From: Maribacter polysaccharolyticus
Lineage (GTDB): Bacteria; Bacteroidota; Bacteroidia; Flavobacteriales; Flavobacteriaceae
Assembly (NCBI RefSeq): GCF_028882255.1
Contig: NZ_JARBUY010000001.1
Span: forward strand, 309,975 to 373,974
DNA length: 64,000 nt
Reading direction: 5' to 3'
The position numbers and the translations under genes were made by a program. The notes beneath the pieces were generated by a model. The model did no database searches and was not told the origin of the DNA. It saw nothing but the letters and a program-made list of their open reading frames with translations. Positions 23,119-32,964 of the stretch are shown here, piece by piece. Numbering within the stretch: the stretch's first letter is position 1; every line of letters starts with the position of its first letter.

Positions 23119-25353
23119 TTGATTAATGTGGAAGTAAAACAAATTAAAAACGGAGTTAGGACAGAAAATGTCAACGTAAGGGATTTTGTATTCAACAATA
23201 TTACCCCTTACCATGGAACACATGAATTTTTGGTAGGGCCAAGTGAAAAAACCCAAAAGCTTTGGGATATTTGTAAGGCCGCAACCCAAGAGGAAAGACT
23301 TAACAATGGGGTTCGATCTGTGGATACGGAAACGATTTCTACCGTAAGTGCTTTTGAAGCTGGTTACATAGACAAAGAAAATGAAGTTATCGTCGGTCTT
23401 CAAACCGATGAATTGTTAAAAAGGACCATGAAACCATTCGGTGGTTTTAAAGTGGTTCAAAAAGCCTTATCGGAACAAGGTGTCGCACCTAATGAAAACC
23501 TGACAAATTTATTTTCCAAATATGTCAAAACCCATAACGATGGTGTATTTGATGCCTATACGTCAGAAATCAAGAAGTTCCGTTCTTTAGGTTTCCTAAC
23601 AGGTTTACCCGATAACTACGCAAGGGGTAGGATTATCGGTGATTATCGTAGGGTTGCATTATACGGAATCGATTTCTTGATAGCCTCCAAGAAAGCCGAT
23701 TTAGCGAATATTACCGGTCCAATGAGCGATGCCGTGATCCGTTTGCGTGAAGAAGTATCTGAGCAGATCAAAGCGTTGAAAGAAATGATCGAATTGGGAG
23801 CTAAATACGATTTGGATTTAGCCCGCCCAGCCCAAAATGCCAAAGAAGCCGTTCAATGGACCTATATGGCTTACTTAGCAGCTGTTAAATCACAGGATGG
23901 TGCTGCCATGTCATTGGGTAATGTATCTACTTTCCTTGATATTTACATTGAGAAAGATTTACAAGAAGGCTTGATCACAGAAATTGAAGCCCAAGAATAT
24001 ATCGACCAATTCGTAATGAAATTACGTATGGTCCGTCACTTGAGAATGGGAGCTTACGATGAGATATTCGCAGGAGACCCAACATGGGTGACCGAGGCTA
24101 TTGGAGGAATGTTCGAAGATGGTAGGAGTAAAGTCACCAAAACTTCTTTCAGGTTCTTGAACACCTTATATAATTTAGGCCCTTCACCAGAACCTAACAT
24201 TACCATTCTTTGGTCAGAATCCTTGCCACAGAACTTTAAGGATTATTGTGCCAAAGTTGCCATCGATACCTCATCCATCCAGTTTGAAAACGATAACTTA
24301 ATGCGTGAGAACCGTGGCTCAGACGATTACGGTATCGCATGTTGTGTATCTTATCAAGCTTTAGGAAAATCGATCCAATTCTTCGGTGCCCGTACCAACT
24401 TGGCCAAAACATTATTATTGGCCCTTAATGGTGGACGTTGTGAGTTTACAGGACAACAAGTTGTAAATGGTGTTCCTGAATATACTGATGAGTATCTTGA
24501 TTTCGATAAAGTAATGGCCAATTTCAAAATTGCCATGAAAGAAGTTGCCCGTGTTTATAACGATTCAATGAACATTATTCATTATATGCACGACAAATAC
24601 TATTATGAAAAGGCCCAAATGGCTTTAATCGATACCAATCCAAGCATTAACATTGCTTATGGTATTGCCGGATTATCAATAGTAGCCGATTCACTTTCAG
24701 CCATAAAATACGCGAAAGTCAAACCCGTAAGAAATGAAGAAGGTTTAACGGTCGATTTCGAAATCGAAGGGGAATTCCCTTGCTATGGAAATGACGATGA
24801 CAGGGTAGATTTATTGGCAAGTCAAGCAGTAGCTGATTTTAACAATGAGTTGAAACAATTGCCTGTTTACAAAAATGCAGAACCTACCATGTCGGTATTG
24901 ACCATTACGTCAAACGTATCCTATGGTAAGAAAACCGGAGCAACACCAGATGGTAGGGCTCATGGGGTACCTTTTGCACCGGGTGCAAATCCAATGCATG
25001 GTCGTGATAAAAATGGAGCCATCGCTTCCTTGAACTCCGTATCAAAAATTGACTATAAGGATTCTTTGGATGGAATTTCCAATACCTTCTCTATCGTACC
25101 TAAATCATTAGGTTCATCGGAACAAGATAGAATAGACAATTTAGCTACGACCCTTGATGGTTATTTCTCAAGGAATGCACAACATTTGAATGTAAATGTA
25201 TTGAATAAGGAAACGTTGCTCGATGCCATGGAAAATCCTGGGGAATATCCTCAATTGACCATTCGCGTATCCGGTTATGCCGTTAATTTTGTACGGTTGA
25301 CAAAAGAGCAGCAAATGGAAGTTATTACACGTTCTTTCCACGAGTCCATGTAA
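23119..25353 (+). CDS. pflB: Formate C-acetyltransferase (pyruvate formate-lyase)
   Basis: The 744-residue glycyl-radical enzyme has adjacent catalytic cysteines at about 408-409 in the context I-A-C-C-V-S and the radical glycine near residue 719 in [10 protein letters not shown]. coli PflB is 760 residues with the same layout. It splits pyruvate with CoA into acetyl-CoA and formate under anoxia. It needs the radical-SAM activase PflA, which is not next to it or anywhere in the window. The start is uncertain: no ATG is in frame, so TTG 23119 or GTG 23128 must serve. The third-position use is more AT-rich than in flanking genes, which may reflect high expression or transfer. Confidence 0.95.
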   Translation: MINVEVKQIKNGVRTENVNVRDFVFNNITPYHGTHEFLVGPSEKTQKLWDICKAATQEERLNNGVRSVDTETISTVSAFEAGYIDKENEVIVGLQTDELLKRTMKPFGGFKVVQKALSEQGVAPNENLTNLFSKYVKTHNDGVFDAYTSEIKKFRSLGFLTGLPDNYARGRIIGDYRRVALYGIDFLIASKKADLANITGPMSDAVIRLREEVSEQIKALKEMIELGAKYDLDLARPAQNAKEAVQWTYMAYLAAVKSQDGAAMSLGNVSTFLDIYIEKDLQEGLITEIEAQEYIDQFVMKLRMVRHLRMGAYDEIFAGDPTWVTEAIGGMFEDGRSKVTKTSFRFLNTLYNLGPSPEPNITILWSESLPQNFKDYCAKVAIDTSSIQFENDNLMRENRGSDDYGIACCVSYQALGKSIQFFGARTNLAKTLLLALNGGRCEFTGQQVVNGVPEYTDEYLDFDKVMANFKIAMKEVARVYNDSMNIIHYMHDKYYYEKAQMALIDTNPSINIAYGIAGLSIVADSLSAIKYAKVKPVRNEEGLTVDFEIEGEFPCYGNDDDRVDLLASQAVADFNNELKQLPVYKNAEPTMSVLTITSNVSYGKKTGATPDGRAHGVPFAPGANPMHGRDKNGAIASLNSVSKIDYKDSLDGISNTFSIVPKSLGSSEQDRIDNLATTLDGYFSRNAQHLNVNVLNKETLLDAMENPGEYPQLTIRVSGYAVNFVRLTKEQQMEVITRSFHESM

Positions 25354-25823
25354 TTTTTTAATTTTTGTATTGAAAGCATTTGGGATTAGGAGTATAACAG
25401 CTTCTTTTCCCGAGTGCTTTAATATTTAAAAACGGTTCGGCCATTGCCTAAAGGCCTAGGGACTTCCCTTTGAACCATGTAAACAGCACCTCCTACCTTA
25501 AGATTTTATGGTTATTGGCTTGTTTATGATAGCCAGTTCCATGCTTATAATTGTCCATACCATCATCCATAAATTGTTTTTATAGCGGTAATTCCCCTTT
25601 AGGATCTCGGTGGGCCATAAATTTTCGGCACCGCATTTAGGCTTGCCACACCCGGCTTTCTTTTAATCTTTCTTTTTATTATCCAATGCCAATCCTTTCT
25701 GGCTTTACTCAGGGGTATCCTTTTCCTTGACCGCCAATCGCATCCAACAAATCCCGATAAGTAAAATAGGAAATATAACCCTAACTGGTTAAAATTCACT
25801 ATATTGTATAAAACACATTCACC
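25354..25823. other. Non-coding interval between pflB and the DUF4242-AraC gene
   Basis: No gene is supported in these 470 bases. Short open stretches on the minus strand around 25500-25780 are broken by stops and lack start codons. No strong terminator follows pflB and no clear -7 box precedes 25824. Confidence 0.45.
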
Positions 25824-26924
25824 ATGCCTATTTATATGGATCGTCACGATATACCTCAAGAAATCACTGCGGTACATGTGGCACAAATGCATAAGGAAGA
25901 TTTAAAGATTGAACATCTTTACGGTTGTAAGGGTATGACCTACTGGTGCGATGAAAAAAGGCGGACCGCCTTTTGCCTTATCCAGGCCCCTAACAAAAAG
26001 GCCATCCAGGATATGCATAACCATGCCCATGGTGAAGTTCCCCATAGGATTATCGAAGTGGAGGGATCCATAGTGGAATCTTTCCTAGGAAGGATCGAAG
26101 ATCCTGAAAAATCGAAAAAAACAGAACTGAATATCATAAATGACCCCGCATTTAGGACCATTATGGTCATCGCCTTAAAAATCGGTTCATTAAAGGGTGT
26201 TGACCCATTACATTTACCTAAGGATATCGCCAATAGCCATTCATCCATTATTGGAGTAACCGAAAAATATTTCGGTCGGATCGTAAAGCAGCAATCCGAT
26301 TATTTTTTACTGTCCTTCAATTCGGTCACCAATGCCGTACACTGCGCCCGGGAAATATATGCCAACTTAAATTCCCTTTCCATGACGTCGAATACAGACA
26401 TCCAATCGAGCATAGGATTACACGCAGGCGTGCCGGTCACCGAAAAAGACGGTATTTTTGAGGACACCATTAAAATGGCGGAACGTTTTTGTGCCTTGGT
26501 GGATGATAAGGTCGTATTGTCCCCAGAGGTAAGGGAATTGTATGAAAGTGAAAATTTGAACCAGAAATTGGAAAATAAAAACTTGACGGCCTTAAAAGTA
26601 GATGAGGGGAAATTCATAAACCTGTTCATGGACATCATGGAAAAGGAATGGACCAATGCAGCCTTCAACGCGGATGGTTTCAGTAAAAAAATGGGCTATA
26701 GCAAATCCCAACTCTATAGAAAAATGATAGCGCTTACTGGCAAATCCCCTAATAGGCTTATCAAGGATTATAGGTTGGAAATGGCCTTACAGCTTTTGAA
26801 CAGGAACAATGTTTCCGAAACAGCCTTTTCAACCGGGTTTAGCAGTGCGTCTTACTTTTCAAAATGTTTTATGGATCATTTCGGAATCCTTCCCTCAAAG
26901 TATATCCAAAATTTTGTTGATTAA
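25824..26924 (+). CDS. DUF4242 - cyclase-like - AraC fusion regulator
   Basis: The 366-residue protein joins three parts. Residues 1-80 (M-P-I-Y-M-D-R-H-D, then T-Y-W-C-D-E-K-R-R-T-A-F-C-L-I and N-H-A-H-G) are a DUF4242 domain, the family of the nickel-binding Streptomyces protein SCO4226. Residues about 130-240 resemble a degenerate nucleotide cyclase domain, with S-S-I-G-L-H-A-G-V-P and D-T-I-K-M-A-E-R-F-C-A-L-V but without the metal-binding Asp pair. Residues about 265-366 are an AraC helix-turn-helix (S-K-S-Q-L-Y-R-K-M, F-S-S-A-S-Y-F-S-K-C-F). It probably senses a metal or small ligand and controls transcription. It is cytoplasmic, lies downstream of pflB and has no obvious partner. The metal and targets are unknown. 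Confidence 0.8.
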   Translation: MPIYMDRHDIPQEITAVHVAQMHKEDLKIEHLYGCKGMTYWCDEKRRTAFCLIQAPNKKAIQDMHNHAHGEVPHRIIEVEGSIVESFLGRIEDPEKSKKTELNIINDPAFRTIMVIALKIGSLKGVDPLHLPKDIANSHSSIIGVTEKYFGRIVKQQSDYFLLSFNSVTNAVHCAREIYANLNSLSMTSNTDIQSSIGLHAGVPVTEKDGIFEDTIKMAERFCALVDDKVVLSPEVRELYESENLNQKLENKNLTALKVDEGKFINLFMDIMEKEWTNAAFNADGFSKKMGYSKSQLYRKMIALTGKSPNRLIKDYRLEMALQLLNRNNVSETAFSTGFSSASYFSKCFMDHFGILPSKYIQNFVD

Positions 26925-27313
26925 GGCTTTTTTTTTGTGGGCATAAAACACCCCATGCTCAAATATTGTTATTATTTGGATAAAAAGTAGCGGTCATTCA
27001 GTATTTTGCTACTTAACTTTATTCCAACAAAAAGAATAGCGCTTCGGAACCTAGTGTTCGGTCCGGCATCAAAAAACGTAAACTCCCCATTGCTCAGGGT
27101 CACGCTGTTTTGTTTACATAAGTATCCCCTCATTTTTTATAAGTAACCGATCTCCCATTAGTTCCCTTTTTCCAACTTTTCTTGCCTTCGTTTACGCGAA
27201 AGGTAAAACGGTTTACGGTACGTTGCGATCTCCCAAGAAGCGAAAAGGAAGAAAAGAGCCATGGGATTTACAGCTGAAGTTGAATCATTTTATTAACCTT
27301 AAATAGTTGAGTC
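26925..27313. other. Non-coding interval before the cupin gene
   Basis: No gene is visible in these 389 bases. A T run follows the AraC stop at 26928-26936 without a convincing stem. Partial inverted repeats of GTTTAC/GTAAAC type occur around 27190-27220 but are irregular. Confidence 0.4.
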
Positions 27314-27799
27314 ATGAAGTTTATGTATGTATTATCGAAATTAAAAGTTGTACTGTTGATCTCCTTTTTTTTGGCAAGCCCTTCCTTTTTCGGGCAAGAT
27401 GACCTTGAAGATGAAATGGAAACCTCCTTGGTAAGGACACATATGGATAAAGATCTGCAATGGGGTCCGTGTCCATCCTTTATGCCAGAGGGTTGTAGCA
27501 TATCCGTACTGCACGGAGACCCCTCAAAAAGAAATGTAGATATCTTTTTTAAGGTACCTGCCAATTATGTAATTCCTAAACATCGGCATAGTTCAGCTGA
27601 ACGAATGATCCTTGTTTCCGGGGAACTACATGTTACTTATGAAGGGGAAAGTGAACAGACCATGAAGGTTGGTTCCTATGCATTTGGCCCGGCCAATAAA
27701 CCACACACCGCAAAATGCGGAAGTGAAGAACCCTGTGTCCTTTTTATTGCCTTCGAAGAGCCATTGGACGCTTTTCCCATTACCGTGGGAACGGAATGA
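27314..27799 (+). CDS. Secreted cupin-domain protein
   Basis: The 161-residue protein has a signal peptide (K-L-K-V-V-L-L-I-S-F-F-L-A-S-P-S, cleavage near F-F-G-Q). One cupin domain follows, with metal-ligand type residues in P-K-H-R-H-S-S-A-E-R, the glycine turn V-S-G-E-L, and the second motif G-P-A-N-K-P-H-T. Four Cys residues (two before the domain, two after H-T-A) may form disulfides in the periplasm. Small periplasmic cupins are often described as anti-sigma ChrR-like or as dioxygenase-like, but the substrate is unknown here. The FAD oxidoreductase gene starts 44 bases after this stop, so the two may form an operon. Confidence 0.8.
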   Translation: MKFMYVLSKLKVVLLISFFLASPSFFGQDDLEDEMETSLVRTHMDKDLQWGPCPSFMPEGCSISVLHGDPSKRNVDIFFKVPANYVIPKHRHSSAERMILVSGELHVTYEGESEQTMKVGSYAFGPANKPHTAKCGSEEPCVLFIAFEEPLDAFPITVGTE

Positions 27800-27843
27800 T
27801 CTGAAGGGTATTATGGCTTATCTAACAATTAAAAAATACGATT

Positions 27844-29226
27844 ATGGAAATGGTAAAAGGATTGGATGCCGAACTGATAGCATCCTTAAAAAATCAAATT
27901 AGGGGAGAAGTGGTAATGCCTTCGGATATCGAATACGATACCCGTCGAAAGGTATTCAACGGTATGATAGATAAGCATCCCGGTATGATCGTCAAATGTG
28001 TAGATGTGGCCGATGTTTTGGCCTCGGTCAATTTTGGACGGGAAAACGATTTGCTTATCGCCGTTCGGGGTGGGGGCCACAATGGAGGTGGATTGGGCAT
28101 TTGCGACGACGGAATGGTCATTGATTTGTCAGGAATCAAATTTGTACGGGTAGACCCTTCCAACAACACCGTACGTGTAGGAGGAGGAAACCTTTGGGGT
28201 GAAGTAGACCATGCCACACACGCCTTTGGATTGGCCATACCGGCGGGAATAATTTCCACTACAGGAGTAGGGGGGTTGACCTTGGGCGGCGGTGTAGGCT
28301 ATCTTTCCAGGAAATTTGGACTTACCATAGACAATTTGTTGGAGGCCGATATGGTATTGGCCGATGGTACTTTTGTAACCGTGAGCAAGGAACAGCATGC
28401 CGATCTGTTTTGGGCCATCCGTGGGGGTGGAGGCAACTTTGGGATCGTAACCTCCTTTAAGTTCCAGGCCCATCCCATAAAAACGGTTATTGGGGGACCC
28501 ACCTTATGGCCCATAGCGCAAACCGAGGAAATCATGGCATGGTTTGATGGATTTATACATGGAGCTCCGGAAGATTTAAACGGGTTTATTGCAACTTTGG
28601 TCATTCCAGGGCCTCCTTTCCCCGAGCATTTGCATAACAAACAATTCTGTGGCGTGGTCTGGTGCTATACCGGGCATCCAGATAAATTCAAGGATGTTTT
28701 TAAACCTGTACGCGATAAAAAACCTTTATTCGAACATGTAGGGGAAATGCCCTATCCTTCTGTACAGACCTTGTTCGACGGACTCTTTCCTCCGGGATTG
28801 CAATGGTATTGGAGGGCCGACTTTTTTGACGAATTGGGTCCGGAGGTAAGAGCGGGCCATTTGAAACATGGCTCCCAAATTCCCACACCGCTTTCGCAAA
28901 TGCATTTATATCCCATTAGCGGGGCCGCGAGCAGGGTTGGTGCTACCGATACGCCTTGGGCCTATAGGGATGCAAAATATGCCGGGGTAATTGTAGGGGT
29001 TGACCAAGACCCGAACAACAAGGAGAAAATAACTGATTGGTGCAAGGATTATTACAACACGCTACACCCATATTCCTCGGGTGGGGCCTATTCCAATTTT
29101 ATGATGGAAGAAGGCCAGGAACGCATCAAAGCCAGTTATCGGCACAATTATGATCGACTGGTCGCGATAAAAAACACCTACGATCCGGATAATTTATTCA
29201 AGGTGAACCAAAATATCAAGCCCTAG
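27844..29226 (+). CDS. FAD-linked oxidoreductase, berberine-bridge/6-HDNO-like
   Basis: The 460-residue protein has the PCMH-type FAD-binding domain with R-G-G-G-H-N-G-G-G near residue 79, whose His is the usual 8-alpha-FAD covalent link. T-G-V-G-G-L-T-L-G-G-G-V-G-Y-L follows. The place where bicovalent enzymes have Cys is not Cys here, so a single covalent bond, as in 6-hydroxy-D-nicotine oxidase, is expected. The C-terminal BBE domain is present (Y-S-S-G-G-A-Y-S-N-F and Y-D-P-D-N-L-F-K-V-N-Q-N-I). Substrates in this family include sugars, alkaloids and polyketides, so no specific one is claimed. No signal peptide is seen. A terminator follows. Confidence 0.88.
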   Translation: MEMVKGLDAELIASLKNQIRGEVVMPSDIEYDTRRKVFNGMIDKHPGMIVKCVDVADVLASVNFGRENDLLIAVRGGGHNGGGLGICDDGMVIDLSGIKFVRVDPSNNTVRVGGGNLWGEVDHATHAFGLAIPAGIISTTGVGGLTLGGGVGYLSRKFGLTIDNLLEADMVLADGTFVTVSKEQHADLFWAIRGGGGNFGIVTSFKFQAHPIKTVIGGPTLWPIAQTEEIMAWFDGFIHGAPEDLNGFIATLVIPGPPFPEHLHNKQFCGVVWCYTGHPDKFKDVFKPVRDKKPLFEHVGEMPYPSVQTLFDGLFPPGLQWYWRADFFDELGPEVRAGHLKHGSQIPTPLSQMHLYPISGAASRVGATDTPWAYRDAKYAGVIVGVDQDPNNKEKITDWCKDYYNTLHPYSSGGAYSNFMMEEGQERIKASYRHNYDRLVAIKNTYDPDNLFKVNQNIKP

Positions 29227-29310
29227 GTATTTAGACCATATTCCAAAGGTCCAAAACCACCTTTTAAAGTCTATTCCCCAACTTTAAAACAAGATCTATA
29301 AGGCAAAAAA

Positions 29311-29340
29311 AAGTCCGTTTAAAAATCATTAAACGGACTT
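29311..29340. terminator. Bidirectional terminator between convergent genes
   Basis: AAGTCCGTTTA (29311-29321) pairs with TAAACGGACTT (29330-29340) across an 8-base loop, with an A run before the stem and T-rich sequence after. It serves the FAD oxidoreductase gene on the plus strand and the DUF4494 gene on the minus strand. Confidence 0.85.
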
Positions 29341-29384
29341 CCTTTATTTGGGGTCTTTACACCCTATTTTATGTTGGAAATAAG

Positions 29385-29945
29385 CTATTCCTCCTCTTCG
29401 GACAGTACATCGGCCATCTCCAAAGCCTCATCCATATCGTTCTTCAAAGGTACGGAGTCCTTTAAGGCCGTGAACTTTTCCAAGCGTTCCACTTCCCCTT
29501 CTTCACCTGAAAAATAAGGGAACACATCCATAATAGGGGATTCTGAAATCGCCGGTATGGTGTAATCGCCCATAGTGTCTTTCATGGCGACAACCGTATT
29601 GTCATAGGCCTCCTTTACATCGTTGGCCTGCACCAAAAGGTAAAGGTTTGTTTTACGCTCCTTTCCACTTTCCTCATCAAAGGCAATCAAGGAAACTTTT
29701 GATTTAAACCATCTGTCGGAATTCTCAAACGGATGGATCTCGGCATAATTGGCCACTTTGATATTCGTGATCTTGATTTCCTCACTGTCGCTCAGATAGG
29801 CCGCCATTTCTTCGGTAATCCGACTTTCTGCCTCGGTGTAGGATACGGCATCTACCAAATAAGGCTCGGTCTTTACCTTTAGCATACCCGATGCTTCATC
29901 CAGTTTTCTATATTTTACTTTGCACTCATACCACGTTGCACTCAT
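29385..29945 (-). CDS. DUF4494 domain-containing protein
   Basis: The 186-residue soluble protein begins S-A-T-W-Y-E-C-K-V-K-Y-R-K, the typical opening of DUF4494, a family largely restricted to Bacteroidetes with unknown function. The DUF covers residues about 3-140, including the duplicated-looking halves W-Y-E-C-K-V and W-F-K-S-K-V-S-L-I-A. The C-terminus is acidic and ends in L-S-E-E-E-E. There is no signal peptide. It faces the FAD oxidoreductase gene across a shared terminator and diverges from the monooxygenase gene at 30165 by 219 bases. The single-gene unit gives no functional hint. Confidence 0.85.
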   Translation of the reverse strand: MSATWYECKVKYRKLDEASGMLKVKTEPYLVDAVSYTEAESRITEEMAAYLSDSEEIKITNIKVANYAEIHPFENSDRWFKSKVSLIAFDEESGKERKTNLYLLVQANDVKEAYDNTVVAMKDTMGDYTIPAISESPIMDVFPYFSGEEGEVERLEKFTALKDSVPLKNDMDEALEMADVLSEEEE

Positions 29946-30164
29946 ATTTTTTTTGTTTTAAGGGTGCCAAATATAGGGTTTCAGATTAGGGGAAAAAGTC
30001 AAAATCGGGAATAGATATTCACAATTTTCAAACGGAAACCATATCGTTTTTAGCATGAAGCAGTTAGGGTTACCCTAAGGTGTTATATAAAAGCCAAAAC
30101 GTATCGCCTTCCTGTTATTACGAACTGCATTATGTAATTTTACAGCATAAAATCGTAATTAACC

Positions 30165-31169
30165 ATGAATACAGAACCTACCGCCTATTCCATTTTGGAT
30201 TTAGCATTGGTGTCCAAGGACCATACGCTTGCACAGACATTCAACAATGTGCGTGAATTGGCAAAACATGCCGAAAACCTCGGGTATACCCGCTTTTGGT
30301 TGGCAGAACACCATAATGCATCCAATATCGGGAGTAGTGCCACTTCGATACTTATCGGTTATGTTGCCGAAGGAACAAAAACCCTTCGTATCGGTTCCGG
30401 TGGAATTATGCTCCCAAACCATTCCCCCTTGATTATAGCCGAGCAATTTGGCACGCTAGCTTCTTTATATCCCAACCGAATCGATTTGGGCTTGGGAAGG
30501 GCACCGGGAACCGATAGGGAAACCGCACAGGCCATACGTTCCGATTTTATGCAGGCGGCACATTCATTTCCTTCGGAATTGGAACAGTTGGAAATGTACT
30601 TTTCAAAAGCGAATGCCAAAGCCAAAGTACGTGCTACCGTAGCGGAAGGGGTTGAAATTCCATTCTATATTTTGGGGTCAAGTACCGATAGTGCCCATTT
30701 AGCGGCCAAAAAAGGATTACCATATGCCTTTGCCAGTCACTTTGCCACCACCCACTTAAGGGAAGCCTTACAAATCTACCGTGAAGAATTCCAGCCTTCA
30801 AAACAGTCCGAAAAACCGTATGTGATGGCAGGGGTAAACGTTATTATTGCGGATACCGATGAAGAAGCTGAACGATTATCAACTTCCTTGATCCGTTTGA
30901 TCATAGGTATATTTACAGGTAAACGCGATGATGTTCAACCGCCAACGGCAATGACCGATACCTTAAGGGAAACCATGCAACATCCGCAGATACAGCAAAT
31001 GCTTAAGTATTCCTTTATTGGCAGTAAAGCCACTGTCAAGACCCAATTAAAAGCGTTTTTGGAACAAACCAAAGCAGATGAACTGATTGCCGTGACCCAT
31101 ATCTATGGACTGGAAGATAAGATACGGTCATATAAATTATTTGCGGAAATCATGAAGGAATTGCATTAG
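30165..31169 (+). CDS. LLM-class flavin-dependent oxidoreductase (luciferase-like)
   Basis: The 334-residue protein is a TIM-barrel luciferase-like monooxygenase of the group with G-Y-T-R-F-W-L-A-E-H-H near residue 43 and I-G-S-G-G-I-M-L-P-N-H near 90, followed by R-I-D-L-G-L-G-R-A-P-G-T-D. These are the signature sequences of the MsnO8/YhbW-like branch that uses reduced FMN and oxygen. The substrate is unknown. It is cytoplasmic and forms a single-gene unit bounded by tandem hairpins at its 3' side. A TAATTTTA at 30135-30142 may be part of its promoter. Confidence 0.88.
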   Translation: MNTEPTAYSILDLALVSKDHTLAQTFNNVRELAKHAENLGYTRFWLAEHHNASNIGSSATSILIGYVAEGTKTLRIGSGGIMLPNHSPLIIAEQFGTLASLYPNRIDLGLGRAPGTDRETAQAIRSDFMQAAHSFPSELEQLEMYFSKANAKAKVRATVAEGVEIPFYILGSSTDSAHLAAKKGLPYAFASHFATTHLREALQIYREEFQPSKQSEKPYVMAGVNVIIADTDEEAERLSTSLIRLIIGIFTGKRDDVQPPTAMTDTLRETMQHPQIQQMLKYSFIGSKATVKTQLKAFLEQTKADELIAVTHIYGLEDKIRSYKLFAEIMKELH

Positions 31170-31215
31170 CAGGAAAATAGATGGGTTGCCCGTCATTTGC
31201 CCGGCAAGTTAAAAC

Positions 31216-31268
31216 GGGATTGCCGCAACGAAGTCGCTGACAATCCCATAAACCCTGATCGAATCAGG
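31216..31268. terminator. Tandem hairpins between convergent genes
   Basis: GGGATTG (31216-31222) pairs with CAATCCC (31241-31247) across an 18-base loop. CCTGAT (31254-31259) pairs with ATCAGG (31263-31268) across 3 bases, and a T run starts near 31280 inside the opposite gene. They probably end the monooxygenase transcript and the M1 peptidase transcript. Confidence 0.5.
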
Positions 31269-31272
31269 ACTC

Positions 31273-32922
31273 TTACTGTTTTTTTACGAAATCGGCTTCC
31301 ATCAAAACCCAGGAATTGGGATCGAGTACAATTTGTTCCGGGATAAAATCAAGCGTAAACGTAAAGGAGTTCGATTTTTTATCGACCTGTACCTTTTCAA
31401 TCAACCGATGCTTGCCATCGGTCCCGTATATACCGATCTCCAAAGGCATTCTAAAAAAGCTTCCATCATGCTGTACCTGATCCAAACGAAGGGTCACTTT
31501 TCGGTTTTTGTCATCATAGGTCCAATTACCTTGGTACTTAAGCGTACCGGGTTTGTACAACCACTGTTGAAAAAAGTATTCCAAGTTCAACCCTGAAGCC
31601 TTTTCCATTTCCTTTTGAAAATCGGCCGTAGTGGCATTCAAATCCTTATACTTCTTGTAATACGCCTGAATTCCTTTCCAAAAAACATCGGTCCCCACCA
31701 CTCCGCGTAACATATGTAGAATCCAACTTCCTTTTTGATAGGTCTGTCTGCTGGTTACTTGGGACATATCGCTAAGATTGTCATGAACGATGCGATACTC
31801 CGGATTTTTCGCATAGAAATCATCCACCATTTCTTTACTCTTGGCAAGGCCCTGTAAAAACTCATCATGACCGTATTCATGCTCAATGAAAAGCAGTGTA
31901 AAATAGGTGGCGAAACCTTCGCTCAACCACACATCGTCCCAGTCATATTCGGTCACGGCATTTCCGAACCATTGATGGGCAATTTCATGAATGACCACAT
32001 TCCTCCAGCGTTCATTTCGATCTCCGACTACGGAATTTTCACTATATAGGATGGCCGATGCCGCTTCCATGCCACCACTTACACTGTTCGATTGTATATT
32101 GGCCAATTTTTCATAGGAAAAAGGCCCTACCCAATCGCTATAGAACTCCAGTACCCTTTTTGTAGGGATGGCAAAATCGTAAAATCCCGCCTCCCTGTTT
32201 TGTGGATATACCCATGATTCGATCGATTTACCCTCGAACTCGTCCACATACTGTACCGCAAACTCCGCCACACCCAAAACATAAAGCCATGTAGCAATGG
32301 GAACCGATTGCTTCCAATGGGTAAGGCGTTGACCGTTACCCAAATCGGTTTCCTCGATCTTCAATCCATTGGAAACAACCTGATATTTTGTGGGCGCACT
32401 TACGATGAACTCACAAGTGGCCTTGTCGTAGGGGTGATCAATGGTTGCCAACCAATTTCTCCCTTTATTGGGCCAATTGTCGCTAAAGAAGGTCCGGTCC
32501 CCGTATTTATTGTCCCCGATTTTAAGGCCAGTGGCCGGAACCCCTTTATAACTTATGGTATAGGAACTGTATTGGTTCGTCTTTGACGGTTCGGGCAATT
32601 GAATGGCCAGGATGGCATCGTCATGCGTAAAGTCGAGTAGCTTTCCTTCTGAAATCACCTTACTGACCATCATACCCTTTTGATCCAGTTTTTTGGATGC
32701 CTTGACCAAATCCAGCCGTAATGTCGTTTCCCCGGCAGCCAAATATCGGATTTCAACGGTCTCCTCACATTGGATCTCATCAGAGGTATCCGAAAGGCTT
32801 ATGCGAAACACATAATCAATGGCATCGATATTTGGATTTTTCGGGTAGTTGTCCGTTATCGGATTAGCCGCTCTTATCGGTAGAACTAGGGCAAATAAAA
32901 GCAATAAAGAGATACTTTTCAT
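31273..32922 (-). CDS. Secreted M1 family aminopeptidase
   Basis: The 549-residue protein has a signal peptide (hydrophobic residues 4-18, cleavage near P-I-R-A-A). The zinc site H-E-I-A-H-Q-W-F-G-N is at about 312-321, with the third ligand Glu in W-L-S-E-G-F-A-T-Y near 335. The exopeptidase motif reads V-S-G-G-M-E-A-A-S instead of G-A-M-E-N, with G-G-M-E kept and the following Asn replaced. A Tyr in the usual position (S-R-Q-T-Y-Q-K-G) completes the active site. It would remove N-terminal residues from peptides in the periplasm or outside. It lacks the long C-terminal ERAP-like domain, as in other short M1 enzymes. The aminopeptidase P gene lies 42 bases upstream on the same strand, so a peptide-degrading pair is likely. 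Confidence 0.92.
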   Translation of the reverse strand: MKSISLLLLFALVLPIRAANPITDNYPKNPNIDAIDYVFRISLSDTSDEIQCEETVEIRYLAAGETTLRLDLVKASKKLDQKGMMVSKVISEGKLLDFTHDDAILAIQLPEPSKTNQYSSYTISYKGVPATGLKIGDNKYGDRTFFSDNWPNKGRNWLATIDHPYDKATCEFIVSAPTKYQVVSNGLKIEETDLGNGQRLTHWKQSVPIATWLYVLGVAEFAVQYVDEFEGKSIESWVYPQNREAGFYDFAIPTKRVLEFYSDWVGPFSYEKLANIQSNSVSGGMEAASAILYSENSVVGDRNERWRNVVIHEIAHQWFGNAVTEYDWDDVWLSEGFATYFTLLFIEHEYGHDEFLQGLAKSKEMVDDFYAKNPEYRIVHDNLSDMSQVTSRQTYQKGSWILHMLRGVVGTDVFWKGIQAYYKKYKDLNATTADFQKEMEKASGLNLEYFFQQWLYKPGTLKYQGNWTYDDKNRKVTLRLDQVQHDGSFFRMPLEIGIYGTDGKHRLIEKVQVDKKSNSFTFTLDFIPEQIVLDPNSWVLMEADFVKKQ

Positions 32923-32964
32923 AGGATGGTTTTAGGTGGTGGTTATCTATTGTTAGGGGTAGGG

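Noticed and set aside
25500-25780. Short minus-strand stretches that read like protein, including a hydrophobic segment of about 20 residues
   Set aside because: They are in one frame but are separated by two stop codons and lack start codons. It may be a decayed gene, but I cannot support a pseudogene call without a homologue.
25354-25823. Expected place for a pflA activase gene
   Set aside because: No radical-SAM C-x3-C-x2-C frame occurs here or elsewhere in the window.
25599-25892. 97-codon minus-strand frame
   Set aside because: It overlaps the start of the DUF4242 fusion gene, and its composition is atypical.
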